Shown: piece after piece, positions 1-7,123 of the stretch
Numbering within the stretch: the stretch's first letter is position 1
How the letters are laid out: each line of letters starts with the position of its first letter
NCBI GenBank assembly: GCA_021802185.1
Contig: JAKAAV010000061.1
Location: 1 to 9,249, forward strand
Reading direction: 5' to 3'
Length of the DNA stretch: 9,249 nucleotides
From: Chloroflexota bacterium
Lineage (GTDB): Bacteria > Chloroflexota > Limnocylindria > Limnocylindrales > CSP1-4
The notes under the pieces: generated by a model
Databases searched by the model: none
Told to the model about the DNA's origin: nothing
What the model saw: the letters and a program-made list of their open reading frames with translations, nothing else
Program-made: the position numbers and the translations under genes

Positions 1-192
1 GAGGACGACTTCTACGGCCAGAGCTACTTCGTCGACCCCCGCGGCCAGTTCGTCGGCGCGATCGGCGACGCGCACAAACCGGAGCTGCTCGTCCGCGACC
101 TCGACCTCGACAAGATCATGGAGGTCCGCAACACCTGGCAGTGGTACCGGGATCGCCGCCCGGACGCCTACCAGGATCTCGTTCGTCCCTGA
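1..192 (+). CDS. Nitrilase-superfamily N-carbamoyl amidohydrolase, C-terminal end (beta-ureidopropionase-like, partial)
   Basis: Only the last 63 codons are in the window, read in frame 1 to a TGA at 190-192. The remnant reads FYGQSYFVDPRGQFVGA, then ELLVRDLDLDKIMEVRNTW and a QWYRDRRPDAY tail. This matches the last beta-strands and the C-terminal arm of carbon-nitrogen hydrolases of the beta-ureidopropionase / N-carbamoyl amino acid amidohydrolase branch, where this arm takes part in dimer contacts. The Glu-Lys-Cys catalytic triad lies upstream of the window and cannot be checked. The known reaction removes the carbamoyl group from N-carbamoyl-beta-alanine or a related compound, giving CO2, ammonia and a beta-amino acid. 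A dihydropyrimidinase downstream on the same strand produces exactly that class of substrate, which supports the call. Substrate choice within the branch (carbamoyl-beta-alanine, carbamoyl-amino acid or carbamoylputrescine) cannot be fixed from this fragment. Confidence 0.8.
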   Translation, partial: EDDFYGQSYFVDPRGQFVGAIGDAHKPELLVRDLDLDKIMEVRNTWQWYRDRRPDAYQDLVRP

Positions 193-236
193 CGGGGCCA
201 GCCCGGCCACGAGACGGATCGCGCAGGAGGCCGCCG

Positions 237-1247
237 ATGGAGTTCGGCTTCACGCTCAAGCCCGACCACCCGATCGAGCGCATCGTGTCGCTCGCGCGGC
301 AGGCGGAGGCGTGCGGGTTCACGTACGGGTGGCTGTTCGACAGCCACGTGCTCTGGCGCGAGCCGTATCCGCTGCTCACGCTCATGGCGCAGGCCACGGA
401 CGCGATGCGGCTCGGGACGTGCGTCACGAACCCCGCGACGCGCGAGCCGAGCGTGACTGCGTCGGCGCTCGCGGTGCTCGACGAGTTGAGCGGCGGCCGG
501 ATGGATCTCGGCATCGGACGCGGTGACTCGTCGCGGCGCGTGCTCGGCAAGCAGCCCACGTCGATGGCGCAGCTCGAGGAGGCGATCCACGTCATCCGGG
601 CGCTCGTCGAGGGCCGGCAGATCGAGTACCAGGGGACGCTGCTCGAGCTGCCGTGGACGCCGGGACACCGGTTGCCGGTGTGGGTTGCGGGATACGGGCC
701 GGTCGCGCTGCGGCTGACCGGGCGCGTCGGCGACGGCGCGATGCTGCAGATCGGCGATCCTGACCTCGTCAGCTGGTTCGTGTCGCAGGTGCGCGCGTCC
801 GCGGCCGAGTCGGGCCGGGAGCCGTCGGCCGTTCGCGTCATGGCGGCGGCACCCGCACACGTCGGGGACCTCGCGGAGTGCCGGGACCGCGTGCGCTGGT
901 TCCCGGCGCTCGTCGGCAACCACGTCGTCGACCTCGTCAACCGCTACCAGGGTGACGACCTGCCGGCGGGGCTGACGACGTACGTCCGGGCGCGCACCGG
1001 GTACGACTACCTGCACCACGCCGAAGTTGGCTCGTCGAACGCCGAGTTCGTGACCGACGAGATCGTCGACCGGTTCTGCCTGGTCGGGTCCGTCGAGGCG
1101 CACGTCGACCGGCTTCGCGAGCTCGCGGCGGCCGGCGTCGACCAGTTCAACCTGTACCTGATGAACGGGGACGAGGAACGGATGCTCGAGATCTATGGGC
1201 GCGAGGTGATCCCGGCGATGCGGGACGCCGCGACGGCGAGCGCATGA
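237..1247 (+). CDS. LLM-class flavin/F420-dependent oxidoreductase
   Basis: This is a 336-residue bacterial luciferase-like TIM-barrel protein. The ATG at 237 is chosen because GCAGGAGG (223-230) sits 6 nt upstream and the protein then begins MEFGFTLKPDHPIERI, the usual first strand. Longer in-frame starts would run back into the preceding gene. Residues 64-95 (TNPATREP, then LDELSGGRMDLGIG) are the classic signature of F420- or FMN-using LLM enzymes. Residues 150-170 (VAGYGPVALRL, then GRVGDGAML) are the second conserved barrel block. The C-terminal VGSVEAHVDRLRELAAAGVDQF (283-304) is also typical. The flavin type and substrate cannot be read from sequence. I recall an LLM subfamily (TIGR03842, CPS_4466 type) that is found near dihydropyrimidinase genes, but I could not check membership. 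In this operon an oxidation or reduction of a pyrimidine, hydantoin or related heterocycle is a reasonable inference. RutA, which opens uracil, is another LLM protein but is usually longer. Confidence 0.85.
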   Translation: MEFGFTLKPDHPIERIVSLARQAEACGFTYGWLFDSHVLWREPYPLLTLMAQATDAMRLGTCVTNPATREPSVTASALAVLDELSGGRMDLGIGRGDSSRRVLGKQPTSMAQLEEAIHVIRALVEGRQIEYQGTLLELPWTPGHRLPVWVAGYGPVALRLTGRVGDGAMLQIGDPDLVSWFVSQVRASAAESGREPSAVRVMAAAPAHVGDLAECRDRVRWFPALVGNHVVDLVNRYQGDDLPAGLTTYVRARTGYDYLHHAEVGSSNAEFVTDEIVDRFCLVGSVEAHVDRLRELAAAGVDQFNLYLMNGDEERMLEIYGREVIPAMRDAATASA

Positions 1248-1248
1248 C

Positions 1249-1532
1249 ATGAAGGACGCGGCGCAGTCGTGCTTCGGAACGGACGCGTCGCCCGACGACG
1301 TGCCAGTTCCGCAGGCATGGCTCGAGTTCGACGTGGAGAGCGCGAAGGCCGTCGATTCTGCCGTCGCCGAGCTCGAGGCCGCGGGGCACTCGCTCGTCCG
1401 GCTGCCCGCGCTCGAGCCATGGAAACAGACCGTCGCCCGGCTGTTGAGTCCAGAGGGACTGCTCGTCGGAGTCACGTATACGCCATCGATGCACGAGGAC
1501 GGCGAACGCACGCACGAGGAGGGCGACGGACA

Positions 1533-1536
<4 letters not shown>
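1249..1536 (+). CDS. VOC/glyoxalase-like protein, single half-domain
   Basis: This is a 95-residue protein starting 1 nt after the LLM stop codon (1245-1247) and ending in a 4-nt GTGA overlap with the dihydropyrimidinase gene, so it is almost certainly co-translated. Residues 22-78 (AWLEFDVESAKAVDSAVAEL, then GHSLVRLPALEPW and ARLLSPEGLLVGVTYTP) look like the second beta-alpha-beta-beta-beta module of a vicinal oxygen chelate domain: FxV, a helix, AAGH, a short strand, then a 'D/SPEG' turn and last strand. The first module is missing. A stop at 1207-1209 in this frame and a single ATG at 1249 rule out a longer N-terminus. There is no strong Shine-Dalgarno, as expected for translational coupling. 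The tail EDGERTHEEGDGQ is acidic and probably disordered. The function is unknown. It could dimerise to rebuild a VOC fold or act as an accessory subunit. The VOC assignment is by pattern and moderate. Confidence 0.7.
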
Positions 1537-2939
<1,403 letters not shown>

Positions 2940-3075
2940 CGGGCGTCTCGTCGTCGGCGAGCGGACGGCGCCGCGGCCTCGGCGGACGGTCCCTCGCGCC
3001 GCCGCGCGGCCGAGCACCGCACGCCGCCCGCGTCGCACCGCACGCCCGCCGGCAGGGAAGGTGCCTGAACGCCGG

Positions 3076-3122
3076 GCACGCCTGGTCCACCTGGCAGGCA
3101 TGCACGGGGCTGCCGGGCGTGC
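3076..3122. terminator. Possible two-tier stem-loop between convergent genes
   Basis: The 210-nt gap 2940-3149 separates the dihydropyrimidinase stop from the stop of the convergent lipoprotein gene, so both transcripts end here. GCACGCC (3076-3082) pairs perfectly with GGCGTGC (3116-3122), and inside it GGCAG (3093-3097) pairs with CTGCC (3110-3114). Neither side has a T-tract, so it is not a canonical intrinsic terminator. In so GC-rich a sequence such pairings can occur by chance. The rest of the gap shows only GC-rich filler. Confidence 0.3.
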
Positions 3123-3149
3123 GCCGGGCGCGAGGAGCGGCAGTCCCAG

Positions 3150-4787
3150 TCAGGACGTGCAGCGCGTGCCCGAGTTCGGGACCGTGAGCGAGATGAGGTA
3201 GGCGTCGACCGCGGTGTCGATGCACTGGCTCTGCCCGTACGCCGTGTGGCCCTGCCCAACGCGGGTCAGCAGCACGCCGGACTGGAGCTCCCCAGCGAGC
3301 TTGACGGCCCACTGGTAGGGGGTTGCGGGATCGCCGGTCGTCCCGATCACGACGATCGGCGGCGCGCCGGCGGCTCGTGGCGCCACGGGGTCGTGCGCAG
3401 GATGGAACGGCCAGAACGCGCACTCCAGGCCGCTGTACGCCTCGTTGGCCCCGAACCACGGCGCCTTCCGCTCGAGCGTCGTCGCGAGCTGCTCGTAGAA
3501 GGAGACGCTCGTCGGGACGATCGAGTCGTCACAGGTGGTCGCGGTGTTCGCGGCCGCGATGTTGCTGAACGTCCCGTTCGGGTTCCGCTGGTCGTACGAG
3601 TCGGCCAGCTGCAGCAGGATCGAGCCGTCCCCAGCCTGTGCCAGCGCGAGACCCTGTGCCAGCGCCGGCCATGCCGACGCGTCGTAGAGCGCGGCGGTGA
3701 CGCCGGTCAGGGCGACGCCGAGCGTGACGGGTCGAGGGTCCCCGGCCGCCAGCGCGGGGAGGGGCGACCGGCTGATGCGGGCCATCAGCGCGTCGAACGC
3801 AGCCTTGGGCTGTCCGCCGTTCGAGAACGCGCAGCTCGGGCTCGTCGAGCACGCGGAGAAGAAGGCGTCGAGGTTCGCGGAGAAGCTCTCGGCCTGCTGG
3901 GTCAGGCTGTCGACGAACGAGAGCGTGGGGTCGACTGCGCCGTCGAGCACGAAGGCGCGCACCCGCGTCGGGTACAGGTTCGCGTAGGTCGAGCCGAGGA
4001 ACGTCCCGTACGAGAAGCCGAGGTACGTCAGCTTCGCGTCTCCGAGCGCCTTCCGGATCACGTCCATGTCCTTCGCGGCGTCGACGGTGCTCATGAAGGG
4101 CAGGAGCGAGGCGCTGTGCGCCACGCACGCGGCGTCGAACGACTTCGCGGCGCTCACGATCGCCTGCCGTTCCGCCGCGGTGGTCGGGATGGGGTCGAGC
4201 GCGATCATGCGATCCATCGTCGGCCCATCGACGCACTGGACGGCGGGCTGGCTGGCGCCGACGCCGCGCGGGTCGAAGCCGACGATGTCGAAGCTGGCGC
4301 GCAGCTCTGCCGAGAAGAGCGTCTGGCCCGCCTGGCGCAGGAACGTGACCCCGGAGTCGCCCGGGCCGCCCGGATCCGTGAGCAGGTCGCCGATCCGCTG
4401 TGCGGGGTCGGTCGCCGGAAGCCGGATCAGCGCGAGGCGCATCGAGCCGTTCGCGGGATGCGCGTAGTCGATCGGCACGGACACCGTTCCGCACTCGAAG
4501 GGCGCGCCGCACGGTGCCCACGCGATGGTGCCGGGCGCCGCCGACGACGGAACCTGCGACGCCGCGCCCGGCGTGGACGCCGGGGCCGACGCGGCCGCCG
4601 ACGCGGGCGATGCCTGGCCTGGAGTGGGTGCCGGAGGCGACGCCGGCGTGGACGCCAGGCCCGCCTGGCTCGTCGCGGCGGGTGTTGGCGTGGGGGCCGC
4701 ACCACAGCCCGCGACGATGAGCGCGACGAGCAGGACGAGCGTGCGCCGAGCCGCCGCGACGCGGATGCGTTTCTGGATTACCTTCAC
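3150..4787 (-). CDS. Secreted alpha/beta-hydrolase lipoprotein, TAP-like (tripeptidyl aminopeptidase family)
   Basis: This is a 545-residue serine hydrolase of the family of Streptomyces tripeptidyl aminopeptidases and proline iminopeptidase-like enzymes, which release short peptides from the N-terminus of substrates. From the GTG at 4787 the N-terminus is VKVIQKRIRVAAARR followed by LVLLVALIVAGC, a lipoprotein signal with C28 as the lipidated residue. Residues 29-86 are a Pro/Ala/Ser/Thr linker. GGPGDSG (140-146) is the oxyanion-hole loop, GFSYGT carries nucleophile S259, TTGDPATPY carries D486 and GQGHTAYG carries H514, so the triad is complete. The last part is the TAP-type C-terminal domain. 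Start choice is uncertain: an AAGGAG at 4803-4808 lies 15 nt upstream, which is long, and an ATG at 4841 would give a 46-residue pre-cysteine region that overlaps a possible -10 box. Probable location is outside the membrane. Role: peptide scavenging or ester hydrolysis. Confidence 0.88.
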   Translation of the reverse strand: MKVIQKRIRVAAARRTLVLLVALIVAGCGAAPTPTPAATSQAGLASTPASPPAPTPGQASPASAAASAPASTPGAASQVPSSAAPGTIAWAPCGAPFECGTVSVPIDYAHPANGSMRLALIRLPATDPAQRIGDLLTDPGGPGDSGVTFLRQAGQTLFSAELRASFDIVGFDPRGVGASQPAVQCVDGPTMDRMIALDPIPTTAAERQAIVSAAKSFDAACVAHSASLLPFMSTVDAAKDMDVIRKALGDAKLTYLGFSYGTFLGSTYANLYPTRVRAFVLDGAVDPTLSFVDSLTQQAESFSANLDAFFSACSTSPSCAFSNGGQPKAAFDALMARISRSPLPALAAGDPRPVTLGVALTGVTAALYDASAWPALAQGLALAQAGDGSILLQLADSYDQRNPNGTFSNIAAANTATTCDDSIVPTSVSFYEQLATTLERKAPWFGANEAYSGLECAFWPFHPAHDPVAPRAAGAPPIVVIGTTGDPATPYQWAVKLAGELQSGVLLTRVGQGHTAYGQSQCIDTAVDAYLISLTVPNSGTRCTS

Positions 4788-4839
4788 GGGCAGAGCCTGG
4801 ATCTCCTTCAGCAGCGACGCATCCGCGTCCGCTTGCGGC

Positions 4840-4845
4840 ATCGTA
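4840..4845 (-). promoter_or_regulatory. Candidate -10 box for the lipoprotein hydrolase gene
   Basis: On the minus strand this reads TACGAT, 4 of 6 with the sigma-70 -10 consensus and with the key second A and last T. It would place the transcript start near 4833, about 45 nt before the GTG at 4787. It overlaps the alternative ATG at 4841, which argues for the GTG start. No convincing -35 hexamer is visible, so this is a weak call. Confidence 0.3.
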
Positions 4846-4904
4846 CGGCGCGAGATCGATTCGGCCCCGCGCACGCCTGCGAGATCGGCGGTGTCCTCGT
4901 CGGC

Positions 4905-4910
4905 TAGGCT
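4905..4910 (+). promoter_or_regulatory. Leaderless -10 box (TAGGCT) for the zinc-ribbon gene
   Basis: TAGGCT matches TANNNT and occupies positions -12 to -7 relative to the A of the ATG at 4917, so transcription would begin at or next to the start codon. The preceding 20 nt contain no Shine-Dalgarno sequence. This is the arrangement known for leaderless genes in Actinomycetota and Deinococcus-type bacteria. No clear -35 box is seen. Confidence 0.5.
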
Positions 4911-4916
4911 TGCGCC

Positions 4917-5786
4917 ATGCCTCTTGCCCCGGGCGACCTGTTCTGCGATTCGTGCGGCTCCTACGTCCACCCATTCCTCGATGCATGCCCGGCCTGCGGT
5001 GCGCGCATGCACGGCCGGTACGCCGACGTGGCCCGCGGCGACGACCTCGGGCTTGCCCGGCTGCTCCGCCATCCGATCGTCGTCGACCGCGTCTCTGCCC
5101 TCACGCGGACGTTCGCGCTGCAGACCGCTCGCGGCGTCGGCGCGCTGTCAGCCGCGCTCGAAGCCGACGAAGACGAGGAGGAGGCGGACCTCGTCGGTCT
5201 CCTCAACTACTTCGCGATCCGGGCCCGGTACCGGGCGTGGCTCACGCCATCGGCGCCGCCGAGCGACGACCTCCGGCTTCACGTCGAAGCCGACCGGCTC
5301 GTGCTGCACCGGGCACGCCCGAGCGACACGGTGCTCGACGTCGACCTGCACGCCATCCGGTCGATCGGCAGGCCCATCCCGAACGAAGGGTCGTCGACGC
5401 GCACGTGGATCCGCGGGGTCGAGCTGACGGGCACGCACGCGGGCGAGGCCGGGCCCGTCACGATCCACCTCGGGAACCCGAGCGGGTTCTTCAGCACGAA
5501 GGCCCGGCCCGATCATTTCGCGGGTCTCGGGTGGGCGATCGGGATCCTCGCGGGCATGGCCGCGGAGCGGCGCTGGCGCGAGATCGGGGCTCGCGCGCAC
5601 GCGCGAGAGATCGGGGAAGCCTTGGGAAGCGGGCCGCAGCCCACGGGCTATCGCGACGGCGTTGGCGGCACCCGGCGTCCAGTCCCCGCTGGTGGCGCGG
5701 CGCCCACCGCCGATTCGGGCGCGTCCGATCCCGGCCGTCCACCCGTGGCCGGCGTCGAGGGCGAGGCTCCCGCGGCCCCTCTCTGA
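4917..5786 (+). CDS. Zinc-ribbon protein of unknown function
   Basis: This is a 289-residue protein that I do not recognise as a named family. The N-terminus has a CxxC-x10-CxxC zinc ribbon (C10, C13, C24, C27; CDSCG then CPACG). Residues 83-91 are an acidic run. Residues 118-215 alternate strand-like segments (LRLHVEADRLVLHR, VTIHLGNPSGFFSTK, then FAGLGWAIGILAGMAAERRW) that could form a PH/GRAM-like beta fold ending in a helix; this is inference. The segment 220-233 repeats REIG at both ends of ARAHA. From about 238 the tail is rich in Gly, Pro and Ala and is probably disordered. There is no signal peptide and no clear membrane span, so it is probably cytoplasmic. The gene appears to be leaderless. 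It is divergent from the lipoprotein hydrolase and convergent with the Crp/Fnr gene; neither neighbour gives a function. Confidence 0.82.
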   Translation: MPLAPGDLFCDSCGSYVHPFLDACPACGARMHGRYADVARGDDLGLARLLRHPIVVDRVSALTRTFALQTARGVGALSAALEADEDEEEADLVGLLNYFAIRARYRAWLTPSAPPSDDLRLHVEADRLVLHRARPSDTVLDVDLHAIRSIGRPIPNEGSSTRTWIRGVELTGTHAGEAGPVTIHLGNPSGFFSTKARPDHFAGLGWAIGILAGMAAERRWREIGARAHAREIGEALGSGPQPTGYRDGVGGTRRPVPAGGAAPTADSGASDPGRPPVAGVEGEAPAAPL

Positions 5787-5880
5787 TCCGGGGATCACCT
5801 CACGCGACGACGGGATCGCTCTCGGGTCGCCGGTCTCGGCGTTCGACCGCGGCCTCGTCGCCGCTCGCACGGGTCTCGCG

Positions 5881-5906
5881 GGCGCGCGGGTCGCGCCTGG
5901 CGCGCC
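5881..5906. terminator. Possible stem-loop between convergent genes
   Basis: GGCGCGC (5881-5887) pairs with GCGCGCC (5900-5906) around a 12-nt loop. It lies in the 143-nt gap between the zinc-ribbon stop and the Crp/Fnr stop. There is no T-tract on either strand and the composition is almost pure GC, so chance is a real alternative. Confidence 0.25.
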
Positions 5907-5929
5907 TGGCGCACGTGCCCGAGCCGCCG

Positions 5930-6625
5930 TTACCGCTCCGCGATCGCGGCCAGCTTCCCGACGTCCCGGATGACGATCGCGTCTCCCTCGAACCGGACAA
6001 GCCCGTCGGCCACCAGGCCGCCCAGGAGCCGGTTCACGCTCTGCCGCGTCCCGCCGATCATCGCGGCCAGGTCCGACTGCGTGTAGGGCCAGCCGAGCCG
6101 TACCTCCGACGCCGTCGGGTCGGCCTCCCACGCGAGGCGTGCCAGCCGCATCGCGAGCCGGCCGCCGAGATCCAGGAAGTGGAGCTCCTCGACGTGGCGC
6201 GTGAGTCGCCGGAGCTCGGTGGTGAGGGCGGCCAGGAGGGCGTTCCGAAGAGACGCCTGCGTGTCGACCAGCCGCAGGAACGGCTCGCGCGTCAGGACGA
6301 GGGCGCGGGTGGGCTCGATGGCGGTCGCCGTCGCGGACCGGGGTGCTGCGTCGAGCAGGGCGAGCTCCCCGAAGAAGTCGCCGCGCTGCAGCGTCGCGAT
6401 GATCGCCTCGTCACCCTCCGTCGACGGCAGGACGATCTTCACCCGCCCTGACTCGATGACGTAGAGCGAGTCGCCCGGGTCCCCCTGGTGGAACACGACC
6501 TCCTGCCGCCGGAACCGGCGCAGGTGGAGCGACTGCGCGACGAGCGCGAGCGTCGGCTCGTCGATGCCACGGAAGAGCGCGCAGGAGCGGAGTGCCTCGA
6601 GCCCGAACGCCTGGTCGACGGGCAC
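5930..6625 (-). CDS. Crp/Fnr-family transcriptional regulator
   Basis: This is a 231-residue regulator of normal family length. The GTG at 6625 is chosen because GGAGG (6633-6637) lies 7 nt upstream and the protein then starts VPVDQAFGLEALRSCALF, the usual helix before the sensor domain. Residues 17-120 form the cyclic-nucleotide-binding beta-barrel. The phosphate-binding cassette at 82-101 reads GDFFGELALLDAAPRSATA, with E87, R96 and S97 in the positions that hold cAMP in true Crp proteins; the Glu-Arg spacing of 9 is, as I recall, that of mycobacterial Crp. Residues 121-155 are the dimerisation helix. Residues 181-215 are the winged helix: YTQSDLAAMIGGTRQSVNRLL, with TRQSVNR as recognition helix. 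It has no cysteine cluster for an Fe-S centre, so it is not Fnr-like. A cyclic nucleotide effector is inferred. Unusual direct and inverted repeats lie just upstream and suggest autoregulation. Confidence 0.93.
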   Translation of the reverse strand: MPVDQAFGLEALRSCALFRGIDEPTLALVAQSLHLRRFRRQEVVFHQGDPGDSLYVIESGRVKIVLPSTEGDEAIIATLQRGDFFGELALLDAAPRSATATAIEPTRALVLTREPFLRLVDTQASLRNALLAALTTELRRLTRHVEELHFLDLGGRLAMRLARLAWEADPTASEVRLGWPYTQSDLAAMIGGTRQSVNRLLGGLVADGLVRFEGDAIVIRDVGKLAAIAER

Positions 6626-6643
6626 CGACCCACCTCCGCTCGC

Positions 6644-6680
6644 CGCGGACGACCACCGTTGCCTCCCATGTCGTCCGCGT
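6644..6680 (-). promoter_or_regulatory. Perfect 10-bp inverted repeat in the Crp/Fnr leader
   Basis: CGCGGACGAC (6644-6653) and GTCGTCCGCG (6671-6680) are perfect reverse complements separated by 17 nt. In the minus-strand transcript this forms a stable hairpin ending 6 nt before the GGAGG Shine-Dalgarno at 6633-6637, leaving that site free. If transcription starts near 6684, the hairpin would sit at the very 5' end of the mRNA. It may protect the mRNA or act as a DNA operator; either is inference. Confidence 0.5.
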
Positions 6681-6700
6681 GTGGCGCGCAGTTTCACACG
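6680..6700. promoter_or_regulatory. Inverted repeat GTGTG-N11-CACAC, possible regulator operator
   Basis: GTGTG (6680-6684) and CACAC (6696-6700) form a 5-bp inverted repeat. On the minus strand the core is TGTGA-N9-CCACA, resembling a Crp half-site pair, but the spacer is 9 rather than the 6 nt of known Crp sites, so it is not a standard Crp box. It overlaps the candidate -10 and start point of the Crp/Fnr gene, the position expected for autorepression. Confidence 0.35.
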
Positions 6701-6719
6701 GAGCGGCCCAGGTGTCACG
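6691..6719 (-). promoter_or_regulatory. Candidate promoter of the Crp/Fnr gene
   Basis: On the minus strand GTGACA (6719-6714, 5 of 6 with TTGACA) is followed after 17 nt by GAAACT (6696-6691). The -10 is weak but keeps the important second A and last T. The start point would be near 6684, giving a leader of about 58 nt. The -35 lies inside the 21-bp direct repeat. Confidence 0.35.
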
Positions 6720-6751
6720 CAGCGCGGCCTAGGTGTCACGCAGCGCGGCCG
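6704..6751. repeat. Tandem 21-bp direct repeat upstream of the Crp/Fnr gene
   Basis: Two copies (6704-6724 and 6725-6745) differ at one base (CCC versus CCT at the seventh position), and the first 6 nt of a third copy follow (6746-6751). Each copy contains the odd palindrome GTGTCAC (6713-6719, 6734-6740). The 21-bp period equals two helical turns, so proteins bound at both copies would lie on the same face of the DNA. No protein-coding signal covers the region. Confidence 0.85.
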
Positions 6752-6783
6752 CGAGCCGGCCGCCGCAGGGGTTCGGGTTCGCG

Positions 6784-7029
6784 TCAGTCCTGGACGTCGG
6801 CCCAGCGGCCCGCGAGATACGTGGCTGCGGCGCCCTCGAGGACCCACGCCCGGCACTGCACCTCGGCGCACCGGTCGGCGTCGAGGGTGCACGAGAACTC
6901 GCAATGCCTGGAGATGCGGTCGAGCGTCGCGATGGCGGCGTCGACGCCGTTCGGTATCCACGCGCCCGTCGCGGAGAGCAGAGCGGCGGAACCGGGCAGG
7001 TCGGGTGGCAGGTGCGGCTGAGTGGACAT
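6784..7029 (-). CDS. Small four-cysteine protein, unknown function
   Basis: This is an 81-residue protein that I do not recognise. The ATG at 7029 is chosen because GGAGG at 7036-7040 lies 6 nt upstream. A longer frame back to 7212 would run through the 19-bp tandem repeats and is not credible. The sequence begins MSTQPHLPPDLPGSAALLSA and has a cysteine cluster C43-x3-C47-x6-C54-x4-C59 with H42 next to the first cysteine. That spacing could hold a metal ion or form two disulfides; it matches no zinc finger I know. A helix-forming segment (CRAWVLEGAAATYLAGRWAD) follows. There is no signal peptide or membrane span. It lies 216 nt downstream of the metal-transporter gene on the same strand and 158 nt upstream of the Crp/Fnr start. 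A metal-related role is suggested only by the neighbour. Confidence 0.72.
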   Translation of the reverse strand: MSTQPHLPPDLPGSAALLSATGAWIPNGVDAAIATLDRISRHCEFSCTLDADRCAEVQCRAWVLEGAAATYLAGRWADVQD

Positions 7030-7035
7030 CGAGGA

Positions 7036-7049
7036 CCTCCAGCGGGAGG
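7036..7049 (-). promoter_or_regulatory. Hairpin masking the Shine-Dalgarno of the four-cysteine gene
   Basis: In the minus-strand transcript CCTCC (7049-7045), a CGCT loop (7044-7041) and GGAGG (7040-7036) form a 5-bp stem with a four-base loop. GGAGG is the Shine-Dalgarno of the gene starting at 7029, so folding would hide it. It may act as a translational switch or RNA thermometer-like element; it may also be a chance pairing in GC-rich sequence. Confidence 0.4.
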
Positions 7050-7055
7050 CTGTTG

Positions 7056-7061
7056 AGGTTA
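7056..7061 (-). promoter_or_regulatory. Candidate -10 box for the four-cysteine gene
   Basis: The minus strand reads TAACCT (TANNNT), which would start transcription near 7049 and give a leader of about 20 nt that just includes the Shine-Dalgarno hairpin. No clear -35 is seen. Confidence 0.3.
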
Positions 7062-7123
7062 CGGTCGTGCGCGACGGATCGGCGAGGGTCGTTCGGCCCG
7101 TCGGACCTGTCGCTCCGAGCGGG

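Noticed and set aside
3246..4907. 553-residue plus-strand frame opposite the lipoprotein hydrolase
   Set aside because: Arg/Gly-rich shadow; the opposite strand encodes a complete hydrolase with catalytic triad.
4788..5072. N-terminal extension of the hydrolase to an ATG at 5072 or 4841
   Set aside because: It would put 46 to 123 residues before the lipobox and overlap the divergent zinc-ribbon gene or its promoter. The lipoprotein signal fits the GTG at 4787.
4910..6451. 513-residue plus-strand frame overlapping the zinc-ribbon and Crp/Fnr genes
   Set aside because: Arg/Pro-rich translation in the wrong frame of one gene and antisense to the other.
6439..6669. Alternative ATG in the hairpin loop upstream of the Crp/Fnr gene (76-residue frame)
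   Set aside because: It is out of frame with the regulator, Arg/Ser-rich, and lacks a suitably placed ribosome site; an upstream regulatory ORF cannot be excluded but nothing supports it.
6680..6700. Canonical Crp box
   Set aside because: Half-sites resemble TGTGA/CCACA but the spacer is 9 nt, not 6, so it is reported only as a possible operator.
6704..6751. CRISPR-like array
   Set aside because: The copies are directly adjacent with no spacers and number only two plus a fragment.
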